NCBI GenBank assembly: GCA_022414725.1
Contig: CM039462.1
Location: 12,937,610 to 13,001,609 of the forward strand
DNA from: Microglena sp. YARC
Lineage: Eukaryota; Chlorophyta; Chlorophyceae; Chlamydomonadales; Chlamydomonadaceae
DNA: 64,000 nt
Reading direction: 5' to 3'
Positions 1-10,846 of this stretch are shown here, piece by piece. Position 1 is the first letter of the stretch. Every line of letters starts with the position of its first letter. A program made the position numbers and the translations under genes. The notes under the pieces are model-generated. The model ran no database searches. It saw only the letters and a list, made by a program, of their open reading frames with translations, and was not told the origin of the DNA.

Positions 1-835
1 TTGAATCTGTTGAATCTGGGTGGAGTGGATGGGTTAGTGGGAGGGACAAGCTCGAGTTTGGTTTCAGGCAAGGACTTACATCTGTTTAATCTGTTTAATC
101 TGTTTACAAAGCCCAAGTATGGTTTCAAGCAAAGGATTAAATATGTTTAATCTGTTGAATCTGTTTACCAAGCTCGAGTTTGGTTTCAAGCGAGTGAAGG
201 GATTAAATCTGTTTACCAAGCTTGAGTTTGGCTTCAGGCAAGGACTTAAATCTGCTGAATCTGTTTAATCTGTTTAATCCGGGTGGTGTAGGTGGGTTAG
301 TGGGAGGGACAAGATTGAGTTTGGTTTCAGGCAAGGACTTATATCTGTTTAATCTGTTTAATCTGTTTAATCTGTTTACAAAGCCCGAGTTTGGTTTCAA
401 GCAAGGGATTCAATCTGTTGAATCTGTTGAATCTGTTTACAAAGCCCGAGTTTGGTTTCAAGCAAGGGATTCAATCTGTTGAATCTGTTGAATCTGTTTA
501 CAAAGCCCGAGTTTGGTTTCAAGCAAGAGATTAAATCTGTTGAATCTGTTGAATCTGTTTACAAAGCCCGAGTTTGGTTTCAAGCAAGTGAAGGGATTAA
601 ATCTGTTTACCAAGCTTGAGTTTGGTTTCAGGCAAGGACTTAAATATGTTTAATCAGTTTAATCTGGGTGGTGTAGGTGGGTTAGTGGGAGGGACAAGAT
701 TGAGTTTGGTTTCAGGCAAGGACTTACATATGTTTAATCAGTTTAATCTGTTTAATCTGTTTAATCTGGGTGGTGTAGGTGGGTGAGTGGGAGGGACAAG
801 CGTGAGTTTGGTTTCAGACAAGGACTGTGTGTATT
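1..835. repeat. Tandem minisatellite, GTTTAATCT-type units
   Basis: The stretch alternates short GTTTAATCT/GTTGAATCT runs with a roughly 55-60 base segment containing CCCGAGTTTGGTTTCAAGCA and, in some units, GGTGGGTTAGTGGGAGGGACAA. Units differ by small indels and substitutions. Open frames here are low-complexity products of the array. The left edge is cut by the window. Confidence 0.9.
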
Positions 836-1347
836 TGCTATGTAAGTACATGTGTGTGTGTTTGTGTGTGATCTGTATGTACACGTGTGGGTGTGGGTGT
901 GGGGTGTGGGGTGGGGGGGAGGGATCAAGGGACAAGCCTGAGTTACAGGCAAGAACTGTGTGTGTTTCATCCATTATTGTTTTTGGCGGAGCCCCCCCTT
1001 CTGTGGGGCGGAACCCCCCAGGGTTGCCCATTTGGTGGCTTCGTTATTCTCATTTTGCAGCTTTAACACACACACACGTACGCACACAAAGGCACACACA
1101 CCGGCTACCCCCAGACGTACTGAAACATGTGTACCGTATGTTCACCCACAATCACCCTCATAAATACCCCCTCCCCACATATACCCCACATACCTCACCC
1201 CCACCCCCACCCCCACCACACATCACACACACACACATCACCCCCCCACACACACAAACCACCCACCCACCCACAAACACACACACACTCATCACAATAC
1301 ACATACACGTGCATGTCCTGCACGCATGGCATGCACTTGGTGATTTT
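836..1347. repeat. Low-complexity GT/CA-rich tract with a fragment of dispersed repeat B
   Basis: Bases about 840-925 are GT-rich and 1060-1310 are CA/CCA-rich. Between them, about 983-1040, is the GGCGGAGCCCCCC end of the roughly 210-bp dispersed family called B here. No gene is seen. Confidence 0.7.
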
Positions 1348-1355
1348 CTTACTGA

Positions 1356-1525
1356 TAGGGACCGGCATATCATATGATGCTTACCAAAGGCGTGTATGAT
1401 ATCATATGGTATCATAAAAAGTGTATATAAATGGTCACTTTAGCCTAGGCAGACCGCCGGAATCATATGATATCAAATGATGGTATGATATCACATGATA
1501 TATGATATCATATTGCCGTTCCCAA
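1356..1525. mobile_element. hAT-like palindromic MITE, copy 1
   Basis: Starts TAGGGACCGGCA and ends with the inverted counterpart TTGCCGTTCCCAA. The interior is built of ATATGATATCATATGAT palindromes. It is flanked by cttactga (1348-1355) and cttactgg (1526-1533), an 8-bp target-site duplication with one mismatch. An 8-bp duplication and a (T/C)AGGG terminus are typical of the hAT superfamily. It has no coding capacity. Confidence 0.8.
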
Positions 1526-1545
1526 CTTACTGGAAGGGTGGGGTA

Positions 1546-2222
1546 GATGACAAACACAAATATGCACACATACATGCACACACACATACATGCGCACACA
1601 CACATACAAGCACACACACACATACACATGCAAACAAACATTGTATACCCATGTACTGTAATAGGACACACACATGTGGTGGGGTGCATGACACACACAA
1701 ATACACACACATACATGTGCACACATACATGCGCACACACACGTACATACACACACATACATGTGCACACCTACATGCGCACACACACATACATACACAC
1801 ATGCATACACCATTGTATACCCATGTACTGCAATATCACACACACACGTGGTGGGGTGCATGACACACACAAATACACACACATACATGTGCACACATAC
1901 ATGCACACACACACGTGCATACATACACACACATGCATACACCATTGTATACCCATGTACTGCAATATCACACACACACGTGAGGGGGGTGCATGACACA
2001 CACAAATACACACTCATACATGCGCACACACACGTACATACACACACATGCATACACCATTGTATACCCATGTACTGCAATATCACACACACATGTGGTG
2101 GGGTGCATGACACACACAAATACACACACATACATGTGCACACACACGTACACACACGTACATGCATACACCATTGTATACCCACGTACTGCAATATCAC
2201 ACACACATGTGGTGCATGCATG
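1546..2222. repeat. CA-rich minisatellite with conserved core
   Basis: Five to six units of roughly 100-140 bp combine variable CA/CACATA tracts with a conserved core reading CACCATTGTATACCCATGTA followed by CTGCAATATCACACACAC. Long open frames on both strands are by-products of the dinucleotide structure. Confidence 0.85.
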
Positions 2223-2234
2223 CATGCAGGCAGT

Positions 2235-2350
2235 GCGATTTTGTCTTCTCTTACTGGCACGACGTGGTGGATGACGATATGAATGAGTTTTGCTCTGAAG
2301 TATACGTGAGCGAAATTACACCAGGCGCAGCTTGGGAGTATAATATCTAT
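2235..2350 (+). CDS. Possible isolated exon, unknown protein
   Basis: Directly after the CA array, the plus strand reads a non-repetitive segment containing FVFSYWHDVVDDDMNEFCSE and SEITPGAAWEYNIYA. Its composition is that of normal protein. A candidate acceptor lies just upstream (GCATGCAG at about 2222-2229). The frame then runs into a lysine/glycine-rich repeat from about 2360, so a donor near 2345-2360 or a decayed end is likely. I do not recognise the family and see no partner exon. Confidence 0.3.
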
Positions 2351-2995
2351 GCTATCAGTGGTCATGATGATAAGGGTGGAAAGAATGGCGAAGGGTGGAA
2401 AGAAGGGCGACACAAAGGGTAAAACAATGGGAGGAAAGAAGGGTGACAAAAAATGGTGATGCAGTGGATGCAAAGAAGGGTGACACAAAGGGTGACACAA
2501 GGGGTGGATGCAAAGGGCGACAAAAAGGAGACACAACGGGTGGACACAAGGGAAGGGGTTAACACATGGGGGAAAAGGGTGAGCTCAAGTAAGGGTGCGT
2601 GACTGAACCCAAGTACTTTTTCTCAGATATATGAATATAGATCATTATATCCAATTATCCATGTATGTAGGGAGAGGCATCGATCTATATAGAGATAGAT
2701 CTACACAGATCTATATAGATCTATATAGATCTATCTTGGCGAAGCCGGATTTTTAAAAATCGGCATAGGGCACCTTCCAAAAATCAAAATCTGGTTTTAC
2801 AATTATGGCACAGGGCACCATATCATATTGCAGGCGTTTTCCGGTGTCCATCTGATGTAACTGCATATGTTGTAGATATACACCATATATTTATTTGCTA
2901 TATATAGATCCATATTTTTGGGCAAATATATATATATATAATATATATATATATATATTTGCCGCCCCCTACATATATGATATCCATATCAGATC
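2351..2995. other. Intergenic: GGGTGACACAAA repeats, then AT-rich sequence
   Basis: Bases 2370-2570 hold imperfect GGGYGACACAAAGG and GGGTGGAAAGAA repeats. Bases 2630-2960 are AT-rich with AGATCTATAT and TATA tracts. No gene is supported. Confidence 0.6.
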
Positions 2996-3120
2996 AGGGT
3001 ACTTCAATTGACCAAATTGGCCAGCGCTTTAGCGCACTTGACAAACGAAAAACTGCGCTGTGTAGTGCAAAGAGCGCAAAAATTGCTTGCTGCGCCCACA
3101 GGGGGGTGCAAAAAATAGTA
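2996..3120. mobile_element. Truncated copy of hAT-like MITE family C
   Basis: Begins CAGGGTACTTCAATTGACC and continues through the family hallmarks (AATTGGCCAGCGC, AAAACTGCGCTG, GCGCAAAAATTGCTTGCTGC). It stops near GGGGGTGCAAAAA without a matching right terminus. The complete copy at 23702-23891 defines the family. Confidence 0.6.
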
Positions 3121-3254
3121 GGGGGCCCTGGCGGGTCCCCTGAAGGTCGGCCCCGGGGGTGGTGTAATGTTCGTCAAGCAGCAGTGGCAGCCTCCTTGGT
3201 GATGGATGCACAAGCAGTTGCTTACTTATCCGTACAATTTAATATTGAGGGGGG

Positions 3255-3686
3255 TCAAGAATCAATGTAGCATGGCATGGCATTATTATTCAACTTGGTG
3301 GCCTGTAAGGCTAATGGACTTATTAGCTCACTGACTTCCCGAAGTTCCATGGAGGCAGGTGCAGCAACTCCCGAGGCTACAGTTGCTACTTTGCAACCTG
3401 CAGGAACTAATGCGAAAGAGCAGATTTCCTTGTCAAGCACAATGCGCTGATGCAATGAGCTAAGAGAGTCACGAAGAAGCGAATTCTTCAAGGGTAAATC
3501 GTAGACATGCTCCAGGTCCCTAGACTGAGTCCACAGGACAGGAGGGAAACGACACATGAAAACGCCGAGTCCACAGTCCGCAACCCTGTGATACGTACGC
3601 GAAAAAGTGTCCTCAGAGGTAATTCGCCCCCGACGGGAATCGAACACGAGCCGGTAAGATTTCAGGCCAGTCAGATTAACCGGCAT
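3255..3686 (-). CDS. Hypothetical ORF, 143 codons
   Basis: An open frame of mixed composition from ATG at 3686 to a stop at 3255. A longer frame exists upstream, but that part reads through dispersed repeat sequence and a GCGAAA microsatellite, so the inner ATG is preferred. The protein includes TFSRTYHRVADCGLGVFMC and a small-residue-rich tail. I recognise no domain. It may be a remnant of a mobile element. Coding status is uncertain. Confidence 0.25.
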   Translation of the reverse strand: MPVNLTGLKSYRLVFDSRRGRITSEDTFSRTYHRVADCGLGVFMCRFPPVLWTQSRDLEHVYDLPLKNSLLRDSLSSLHQRIVLDKEICSFALVPAGCKVATVASGVAAPASMELREVSELISPLALQATKLNNNAMPCYIDS

Positions 3687-3867
3687 TTTTGACCGGCGTT
3701 CTTGGGAAATGTGAAAAAACAGCACGAACAGCACGAACAGCACGATTTCGCGGAAGTCTCGCAGAGGTCTGTCCCCCTTAGGGGGCCGACCAACTGCACG
3801 AAACGCGCAGTGGGGCTCAAAAAGGCAGCGCGCGGCGCGCAAAAGCGCGCGCTTGGAACAATCGCGA

Positions 3868-3940
3868 ACAAAAGCGAAAGCGAAAGCGAACAAAAGCGAA
3901 AGCGAAAGCGAACAATAGCGAAAGCGAAAGCGAACAATGC
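3868..3940. repeat. (GCGAAA)n microsatellite
   Basis: Imperfect GCGAAAGCGAAAGCGAACAA hexamer repeats. Confidence 0.85.
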
Positions 3941-4009
3941 TGTATATGATATCCTATCCAGCCAAAGTTAAGGGAACCTAGTGCACCTTGAAGCTGCTAC
4001 AAGCAGCTG

Positions 4010-4935
4010 TCTAGAACGGCTGACATCTTGGGACTTAAGCCACATGGTTACAATGCTCTCCACAAGCTAGGATCCAGTAAAAACCTCAACATTTTGGAGG
4101 CTGTCGATGTCGAAGGTATTATGTCTGAAGTTTTTGAGTCATGGAGGTTGAAGTACCCAAGTGACACCAATGCAGTCAGACATCCCTGATGAGAGAAGGG
4201 TTGGCTATAAACGCCTCCGATACCAGAAATGGTTGGCAGCCAACGGTAATGATGAGAATGGCTTGCTTCCCTTTATATCTGCCTTACATAAGCAGGATCG
4301 GATTCTTTCTATTGCACAGTTTAGAATGGGTTCCCATTGGCTGAACACAGAAAGAATGAGGGTGGTGGATAGAGCACACATCCCTCGTTCAATGAGACAT
4401 TGTCAAATGTGTGGGTTCCAAAAACCTGAGGATGAAATGCATATGTTTGAGTGCCCTTTTTATAATGATATTCGCCTCCGCTACCAGAAGCTGTTTGGAG
4501 ATATTTATAGGCATGTCCATGAGGATACCGACTTAACCGTATGGAATGTGGAATTCTGCGATTCCACATTCAGAACCTGTATGAATGGAAATGGCACTAA
4601 GACTTTTTGGAGCAACCTAGCCGACTACCTTTCTACTTGTAGAAGAGCAAGACAGGAAGCCCTGGACTGCTTAGTGGCACCATAATTTATTATCCCTTTT
4701 TTTCTCCTTGTGACTTCTCATTTGTTAGCTGCTTACCTCCGCCACTGCAAGTGGTTAAGATCTGGGTCCTGCTCTAGGGGGTTTAATACCTACGCCACCA
4801 AAACGGTGGTTGGGAGTTTGGTTTGTTTATCCTCGACACACCCCTGATGTAATGGGGTTTTTTGCTTTGTGGGTGCTTTTTCTTTTTGTTTAAAGCACAG
4901 ATTCTCATACACCCTCACGGTGTCAAGTAGACTTC
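4010..4935 (+). mobile_element. 5'-truncated LINE 3' end with (TAATG)n tail
   Basis: The 3' end of a non-LTR retrotransposon: the C-terminal part of ORF2, a 3' UTR (about 4685-4920) with the CACCCTCACGGTGTCAAGTAG hairpin, and a short ATGTAATGTAATG tail. The same 3' UTR end and pentamer tail recur at 15484-15560 and 24305-24400, showing dispersal by target-primed reverse transcription. The 5' portion (4010-4185) and the zinc-finger portion are in different frames. Confidence 0.75.
4161..4685 (+). pseudogene. LINE reverse transcriptase C-terminal zinc-finger region
   Basis: The translation has RILSIAQFRMGSHWLNTER, then CQMCGFQKPEDEMHMFECP. This C-x2-C-x(n)-H-x4-C arrangement matches the zf-RVT domain found at the C-terminus of many LINE ORF2 proteins. 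The frame upstream (4030-4185, with ILGLKPHGYNALHKLGSS) ends in TGA and continues in another frame, so one indel separates the two pieces. There are no polymerase motifs, so it is inactive. Confidence 0.6.
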
Positions 4936-5310
4936 AACATGTAATGTAATGTAATCGACAGTGCTGGATTCCCAGGTCTGGGGTCTTGAGTGAACACAAA
5001 TAATCGGTCTGCATGATTTTGACAAATTTGAACTTGAATTAAAATAATTACTAAATATCAAATATGTAAATCAGAGGCGTTGACGTATAAACTATGCAGA
5101 ACCAGAACTTAACATGCCCAAATCTTTAAACTTTGTGGGCGTGCTCCCTGATTTTCTTGGGTACCGCTATGGGAGAGTTAAAATTGATCGACTGTAAGCA
5201 GCCCAGAGTTGGCTGAAGATCCGTGTAACACTTAAAATCCAGGACTAGTCTCAACCTAAGCCAACACTGACCGACGCTTGCAGGTATCTATGACTCTTGT
5301 TCAAGGACAA
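4936..5310. other. Unique intergenic sequence, no gene seen
   Basis: Mixed-composition DNA between the LINE tail and the next MITE. No open frame above about 40 codons looks coding. Confidence 0.5.
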
Positions 5311-5318
5311 ATAATAAG

Positions 5319-5506
5319 TAGGGACCGGCAAATCATATGATGCTGACCAAAGACGAGTATTATATCATATGATATCATACAAATAGCATATGATATAATA
5401 TCATATGATATGATGCCGTAGGCCAAAGTTACCGATACAGACCGCCGGCATCGTATGATATCATATGATGACATGATATCATATGATATCATATTGCCTA
5501 TCCCTA
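5319..5506. mobile_element. hAT-like palindromic MITE, copy 2
   Basis: Starts TAGGGACCGGCAAATCATAT and ends ATATTGCCTATCCCTA. It is flanked on both sides by a perfect 8-bp duplication, ataataag (5311-5318 and 5507-5514). The interior is ATATGATATCAT palindromes. Same family as copies at 1356, 9358, 24423 and 51990. Confidence 0.9.
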
Positions 5507-5565
5507 ATAATAAGAGCAACGCTCTTGCAACCCGACTACAAGCTGTTAATATTCTTTGGCTTTGC

Positions 5566-5954
5566 CAGGGTGCTACTAAGCGCGCGCGGCAGCGAGGTGC
5601 CGCGCTGCCTCTTTTGAGGGATACCTCCTTATGATTTTTTGGCGGAGCCCCCTCATTAAGGGGGCGGGAGCCCCCAGGGTTACCCCATTGTCCGTTTGTG
5701 CATCCGTCTGTCCAACCACCCCCTCGAGACGAAGCTTGACACGTCAGCCAACGTTCTCGTAACTAACTTGCTTCCGTTGCCACCTTTTGTTCCGTTGCCA
5801 ACACACACCGCCATTTTTTAGCGTTTCTCGCAGATTTTTCAACCCCCTGTGGGGGCAACGTGCAGTTTTTGCGCTTTTTGCATTAAAAAGCGCTGACCAA
5901 TTTTACGTTTGTGCGCTTTAAGCGCTGACCAATTTGGCAAGAAGTAGTACCCTG
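5566..5954. mobile_element. Composite hAT-like MITE (family C carrying repeat B)
   Basis: Termini are CAGGGTGCTAC and GTAGTACCCTG. Flanks ggctttgc (5558-5565) and ggcttggc (5955-5962) match at 7 of 8 positions, as expected for an old hAT target-site duplication. Repeat B (about 5637-5830, GGCGGAGCCCCC through GACACGTCAGCCAACG) lies inside. The same B-in-C arrangement recurs in the opposite orientation at 40901-41261. Confidence 0.7.
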
Positions 5955-5962
5955 GGCTTGGC

Positions 5963-6700
5963 TACAAAGTTGAAACTTCAGTCCGGGTGGACTTAAACCT
6001 GTCACATGTCAGCCTGGTGCCAGTTCCAACCGATGCCAATCAATTCCAACCAATGCCAACGAATGCCGATCGACGCCCGAGCAAACAGTATACAATCTGT
6101 ACAAGTAAAAGTTGTACACAAAGTTTGAGAAGTCAAATATTATTGAAAAGTTTACATACATTCAACATTTTGCAAAAAGTATGACAATGCATTTATCCTT
6201 TACCCATAGAAGCTTTTGCACGTCCGAAACATTAAGAATCGGGCAAGCGGATGTTTCAACCATGTCACTGGTCACTGGTCGCTTGGAAACATTAAGCATC
6301 GAGTGTATCGTACATAAAAGATGCTAAAGACAACGTTTCAGAATCCGAAAACATGAACCAGGCCTGAGAAAACGATGTCCAAATTCGCAAATGAGCATTA
6401 AAATCGAGGGAAATACGATTAATCATGCTTAACAAACGCTGCATGCCCACAATTTACTGTATTCTGTATCCCCAAAGCCATACTCATACAAGGCTTTCAC
6501 TTGCGTGAGTAATTGAATATATGTATGATACAGTCCAGGGGTAGGCCAAATAGGGAAATAGGCTAAAGGGACTTGCTGAACCGTGATAGGAAGGGCTTGG
6601 AAGGAAAACACACTAATGAACTGAACCCCACAACCTCTTTCAGCAACCGTTTTTGTCGATTTCCGAAGTTATCATTGCATAGGTCTGATGCCAAGGGCCG
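5963..6700. other. Intergenic, with dispersed repeat A at about 6527-6660
   Basis: No gene is supported. The segment from ACAGTCCAGGGGTAGGCCAA through CTGAACCCCACAACC is a diverged member of dispersed family A. Better copies are at 48233-48372 and 50038-50187. Confidence 0.55.
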
Positions 6701-6714
6701 ACCAACTACAGTAA

Positions 6715-9275
6715 GTATGGGGAGCTGCCTAGAAGCTGTTCCAAGTGCTCGAGGTTGCTTGTCTGAATAGCGAGCTAGGGGAGCTGCGTAGGAGCTACTC
6801 CAAGTGCTTTAAGTTGCTTGTCTGAATAGCAAGTAGGGGCAGCTGCCTAGAAGCTGCTCCAAGTGCTCTAGGTTGCTTGTCTGAATAGCAAGTATAGGGA
6901 GCTGCCTAGAAGCTGTTCCATGTGCTCTACGTTGCTTGTCTGAATAGCGATTTGGGGGAGCTGACTAGAAGCTACTCAAGGTGCTCTAAGTTGCTTGTCT
7001 TTATAGTGAGCTGGGGGAGCTGCCTAGAGGCTGCTCCAAGTGCTCTACGTTACTTGTCTAAGTAGCGATTTTTGGGATCTGCCTAGAAGCTGCTCCAAGT
7101 GCTCTGCGTTGCTTGTTTAAATAGCGAGCTGGGATAGCTGCCTATTAGCTGCTCCAAGTGCTCGAGGTTGCTTGTCTGAATAGCGAGTAAGGGGAGCTGC
7201 CTAGAAGCTGCTCCAAGTGCTCTAAGTTGCTTGTCTGAATAGCGAGCTAAGGGAGCTGCCTAGATGCTGCTCCAAGTGCTTTAAGTTGCTTCTCTGAATA
7301 GCAAGTAGGGGGAGCTGACTAGAAGCTGCTCCAAGTGCTCCATGTTGCTTGTTTGAATAGCGATTTGGGGGATCTGCCTAGAAGCTGCTCCAAGTGCTCT
7401 AAGTTGCTTGTCTGAATAGCGATTTGGGGGAGCTGACTAGAAGCTGCTCCGAGTGTTCTACATTGCTTGTTTGAATAGCGAGCTAGGGGAGCTGCCTAGA
7501 AGCTGCTCCAAGTGCTTTAAGTTGCTTCTCTGAATAGCAAGTAGGGGGAGCTGCCTAGAAGCTGCTCCAAGTGCTCCACGTTGCTTGTTTGAATAGCGAT
7601 TTGGGGGAGCTGCCTAGAAGCTGCTCCGAGTTCTCTACGTTGCTTGTCTGAATAGGGAGCTGGGGGAGCTGACTAGAAGCTGCTCCAAGTGCTCCATGTT
7701 GCTTGTCTGAATAGCGATTTGGGGGAGCTGACTAGAAGCTACTCCAAGTGCTCTACATTGCTTTTCTGAATAGCGAGCTAGGGGAGCTGCCTAGAAGCTG
7801 CTTCAAGTGCTCTACATGCTTGTCTGAATAGCGAGCTAGAGGAGCTGCCTAGAAGCTGCTCCAAGTGCTCGAGGTTGCTCGTCTGTATAGGGAGCTAGGG
7901 GAGCTGCCTAGAGGCTGCTCCAAGTGCTCTACGTTGCTTGTCTAAGTAGCAAGCTAGGAGAGCTGCCTAGAAGCTGCTCCAAGTGCTCTAGGTTACTTGT
8001 CTGGATAGCAAGTAGGGGAAGCTGTCTAGAAGCTGCTCCAAGTGCTCGAGGTTGCTTGTCAGAATAGCAAGTATGGGGAGCTGCCTAGAAGCTGTTCCAA
8101 GTGCTCAAGGTTGCTTGTCTGAAAAGCGAGCTAGGGGATCTACCTAGAAGCTGCTCCAAGTGCTCTGCGTTGCTTGTTTAAATAGTGAGCTGGGACAGTT
8201 GCCTAGAAGCTGCTCCAAGTGCTTTACGTTGCTTGTCTGAATAGCGAGAAAGGGGAGCTGCCTAGAAGCTGCTCCAAGTGCTCTGCGTTGCTTGTTTGAA
8301 TAGCAAGTATGGGGATCTACCTAGAAGCTGCTCCAAGTGCTCTACGTTGCTTGTCTGAATAGCGATTTGGGGGAGCTGTCTAGAAGCTGCTCCAAGTGCT
8401 CTACATTGCTTGTCTGAATAGCGAGCTAAGGGAGCTGCCTAGAAGCTGCTCCAAGTGCTTAAAGTTCCTTCTCTGAATAGCAAGTAGGGGGAGCTGCCTA
8501 GAAGCTGCTCCAAGTGCTCTACGTTGCTTATTTAAATAGCGATTTGGGGGATCTTCCTAGAAGCTGCTCCAAGTGCTCTAAGTTGCTTGTCTGAATAGCG
8601 ATTTGGGGGAGCTGACTAGAAGCTGCTCCAAGTTCTCTACGTTGCTTGTCTGAATAGCGAGCTGGGGGAGCTGCCTAGAGGCTGCTCCAAGTGCTCTACG
8701 TTGCTTGTCTGAATAGCGATTTGGGGGAGCTGACTAGAAGCTGCTCCAAGTGCTCTACATTGCTTGTCTGAATAGCGCGCTAGGGGATCTTCCTAGAAGC
8801 TGCTTCAAGAGCTCTACATTGCTTGTCTGAATAGCGAGCTAGGGGAGCTGACTAGAAGCTGCTCCAAGTGCTCGAGGTTGCTTGTCTGTATAGCGAGCTA
8901 GGGGAGCTGCCTAGAAGCTGCTCCAAGTGCTCTACACTGCTTGTCTGAATAGCAAGCTAGGAGAGCTGCCTAGAAGCTGCTCCAAGTGCTCTAGGTTACT
9001 TGTCTGGATAGCAAGTAGGGGAAGCTGTCTAGAAGCTGCTCCAAGTGCTCGAGGTTGCTTGTCTGAATAGCGAGCTAAGGGAGCTGCCTAGAAGCTGCTC
9101 CAAGTGCTCAAGGTTGCTTGTCTGAATAGCGATTTGGGGGATCTGCCTAGAAGCTGCTCCAAGTGCTCTGCGTTGCTTGTTTGAATAGCGAACTGGGATA
9201 GCTGCCTAGATGCTGCTCCAAGTGCACTAGGTTGCTTGTCTGAATAGCGAGCTAGGGGAACTGCCTAGAACCTTT
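6715..9275. repeat. 59-bp minisatellite, about 43 copies
   Basis: A head-to-tail array with unit GGGGAGCTGCCTAGAAGCTG-CTCCAAGTGCTCTACGTTGC-TTGTCTGAATAGCGAGCTA. Unit length is nearly constant. Two variant 3' ends, GCGAGCTA and GCGATTTG, alternate irregularly. Each unit contains the imperfect palindrome AGCTGCCTAGAAGCTGCT. The same palindrome is dispersed elsewhere (13118-13140, 14965-15115, 51240-51760, 52800, 53270-53465). No coding function. Confidence 0.95.
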
Positions 9276-9357
9276 AAGGCATTTCATTGGCCGATTGGTG
9301 GTTGGCCCCAATGCAAGCAACTAGGCTGGCCCCCTCACCCTCAAGCCTTGTAATAAT

Positions 9358-9545
9358 TAGGGAACGGCAAATCATATGATGCTGACCAAAGACGAGTATG
9401 ATATCATATGATATCATACAAAAATCATATGATTTAATATCATATGATATGATGCCCCAGGCCAAAGTTACCTAGTCAGACTGCCGGCATCATATGATAT
9501 CATATGATGACATGATATCATGTGATATCATATTGCCGACCCCTA
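9358..9545. mobile_element. hAT-like palindromic MITE, copy 3
   Basis: Starts TAGGGAACGGCAAATCATAT and ends TTGCCGACCCCTA. It is flanked by a perfect 8-bp duplication, gtaataat (9350-9357 and 9546-9553). It lies just downstream of the MYND gene's stop codon. Confidence 0.9.
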
Positions 9546-9566
9546 GTAATAATGCATACTATATAT

Positions 9567-9830
9567 TTACTTAATGCGTCCATCGTTGATGGCCCGCACA
9601 GCAGCGTCGGCACGTATGCTTAGTTTTGTGTCTTCTAGGCAGCCAATGGGTAGGAACCGACATGGTAAATCCTTGTCGTTTGTGCAGTTGATCAAGACGA
9701 TGCCATAGCTCTCCTTAGCACCAGCAGGCATTTGCGCCTTTATCATAGGGACTTGTTGATACGCGATTTCGCGCATGTGTGGGATATTCCGTACTAGGTC
9801 GTCCACTGGCGCCAGGGTGTACTTTTTAAT
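9567..9830 (-). CDS. MYND gene exon 3 (terminal)
   Basis: Acceptor CTCGCAG|ATTAAAAAG, in phase 0 with exon 2. It encodes IKKYTLAPVDDLVRN through the stop, 87 codons. The sequence is compositionally normal (IVLINCTNDKDLPCRFLP). Several diverged copies of this acceptor and the first exon bases follow upstream in the intron. Confidence 0.7.
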   Translation of the reverse strand: MKKYTLAPVDDLVRNIPHMREIAYQQVPMIKAQMPAGAKESYGIVLINCTNDKDLPCRFLPIGCLEDTKLSIRADAAVRAINDGRIK

Positions 9831-10811
9831 CTGCGAGTACCAAGGTGTAGGGCAAGATGTACTTTTTAATCTGGGAGTACCAAGGTGTAGGGCAAGATGT
9901 ACTTTTTAATCTGGGAGTACCAAGGTGTGTGTGTACTTTTTAATCTGGGAGTACCAAGATGTAGGTGTACTTTTTAAGTAATCTGGGACTAGTTCACCAA
10001 TGCTTGTTCTTCTAAATTGCCCTTCATAGTTTTAGGTTGGGCAAGCCCCTTCAGCCTCTTTGGCTACCCCTGGACTGTCAAAATACATACATGCAGTCAG
10101 TGATTCATTTTTCTACAACGCGTCGCCATTCCGTCGCCATTCCGTAGAATGCTACGCCCCCCGGACCCCCCGATATCGGGACGCGCTGCCCCCCGACCCC
10201 AACAGGCTCCGCGCTTCGCGCTCCGCCATGCGTTGGCTACGCAACTATCCTGAAATCAGGGTTGAGTAGCCCATATAGCTAATCAACCTGGACTACAGAA
10301 ATCTGAAATAAAAAACTCTGCATGCAGTTCTGGGGTTGTGCAAGGTGCTACAGCAGGTTTCACACTGCTTACATTGTTTTATTTTTTATAAGTTCATTTT
10401 TAGAAAGAAAGCAAAACGAATTGAATTTATTCTCCCCAACTTCTTGGAAATACAATTCATCATTTCTTCCAACCCCCTTTAAAGGATGCCCTGCTTCAAG
10501 TGCCCCCAATTACTTCCTTACGATTATTATTATAAGTTTGAAGTTTCAGATCGAAACTCAATCAAGACCATTGCCATTGCCATCCCCTCCTGTTCCCACA
10601 CCCATACACACAAACACCACACCCACCCGTCACACAAACACCCCCACACACAAGCACGCACAAATACTGCTAATTTGGCTATAGGTTGCTTAACTGAACC
10701 GACGCGTTGTACCTATTTAAAGTTTGAGAATAGGTGAAGGATGTTACATCCCCCAAACCTGTAATCATTCGCTTTACCTGATACAACTGAATCAAGCTCC
10801 AGCTATCCTGG

Positions 10812-10846
<35 letters not shown>

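Noticed and set aside
3615..3660. B-box-like GTTCGATTCCC on the minus strand within the 3255-3686 ORF
   Set aside because: Flanking bases do not form a T-stem or a tRNA cloverleaf.
6715..9275. 59-bp repeats resembling repeat-spacer structure
   Set aside because: The whole unit is conserved apart from scattered substitutions, so this is a minisatellite.
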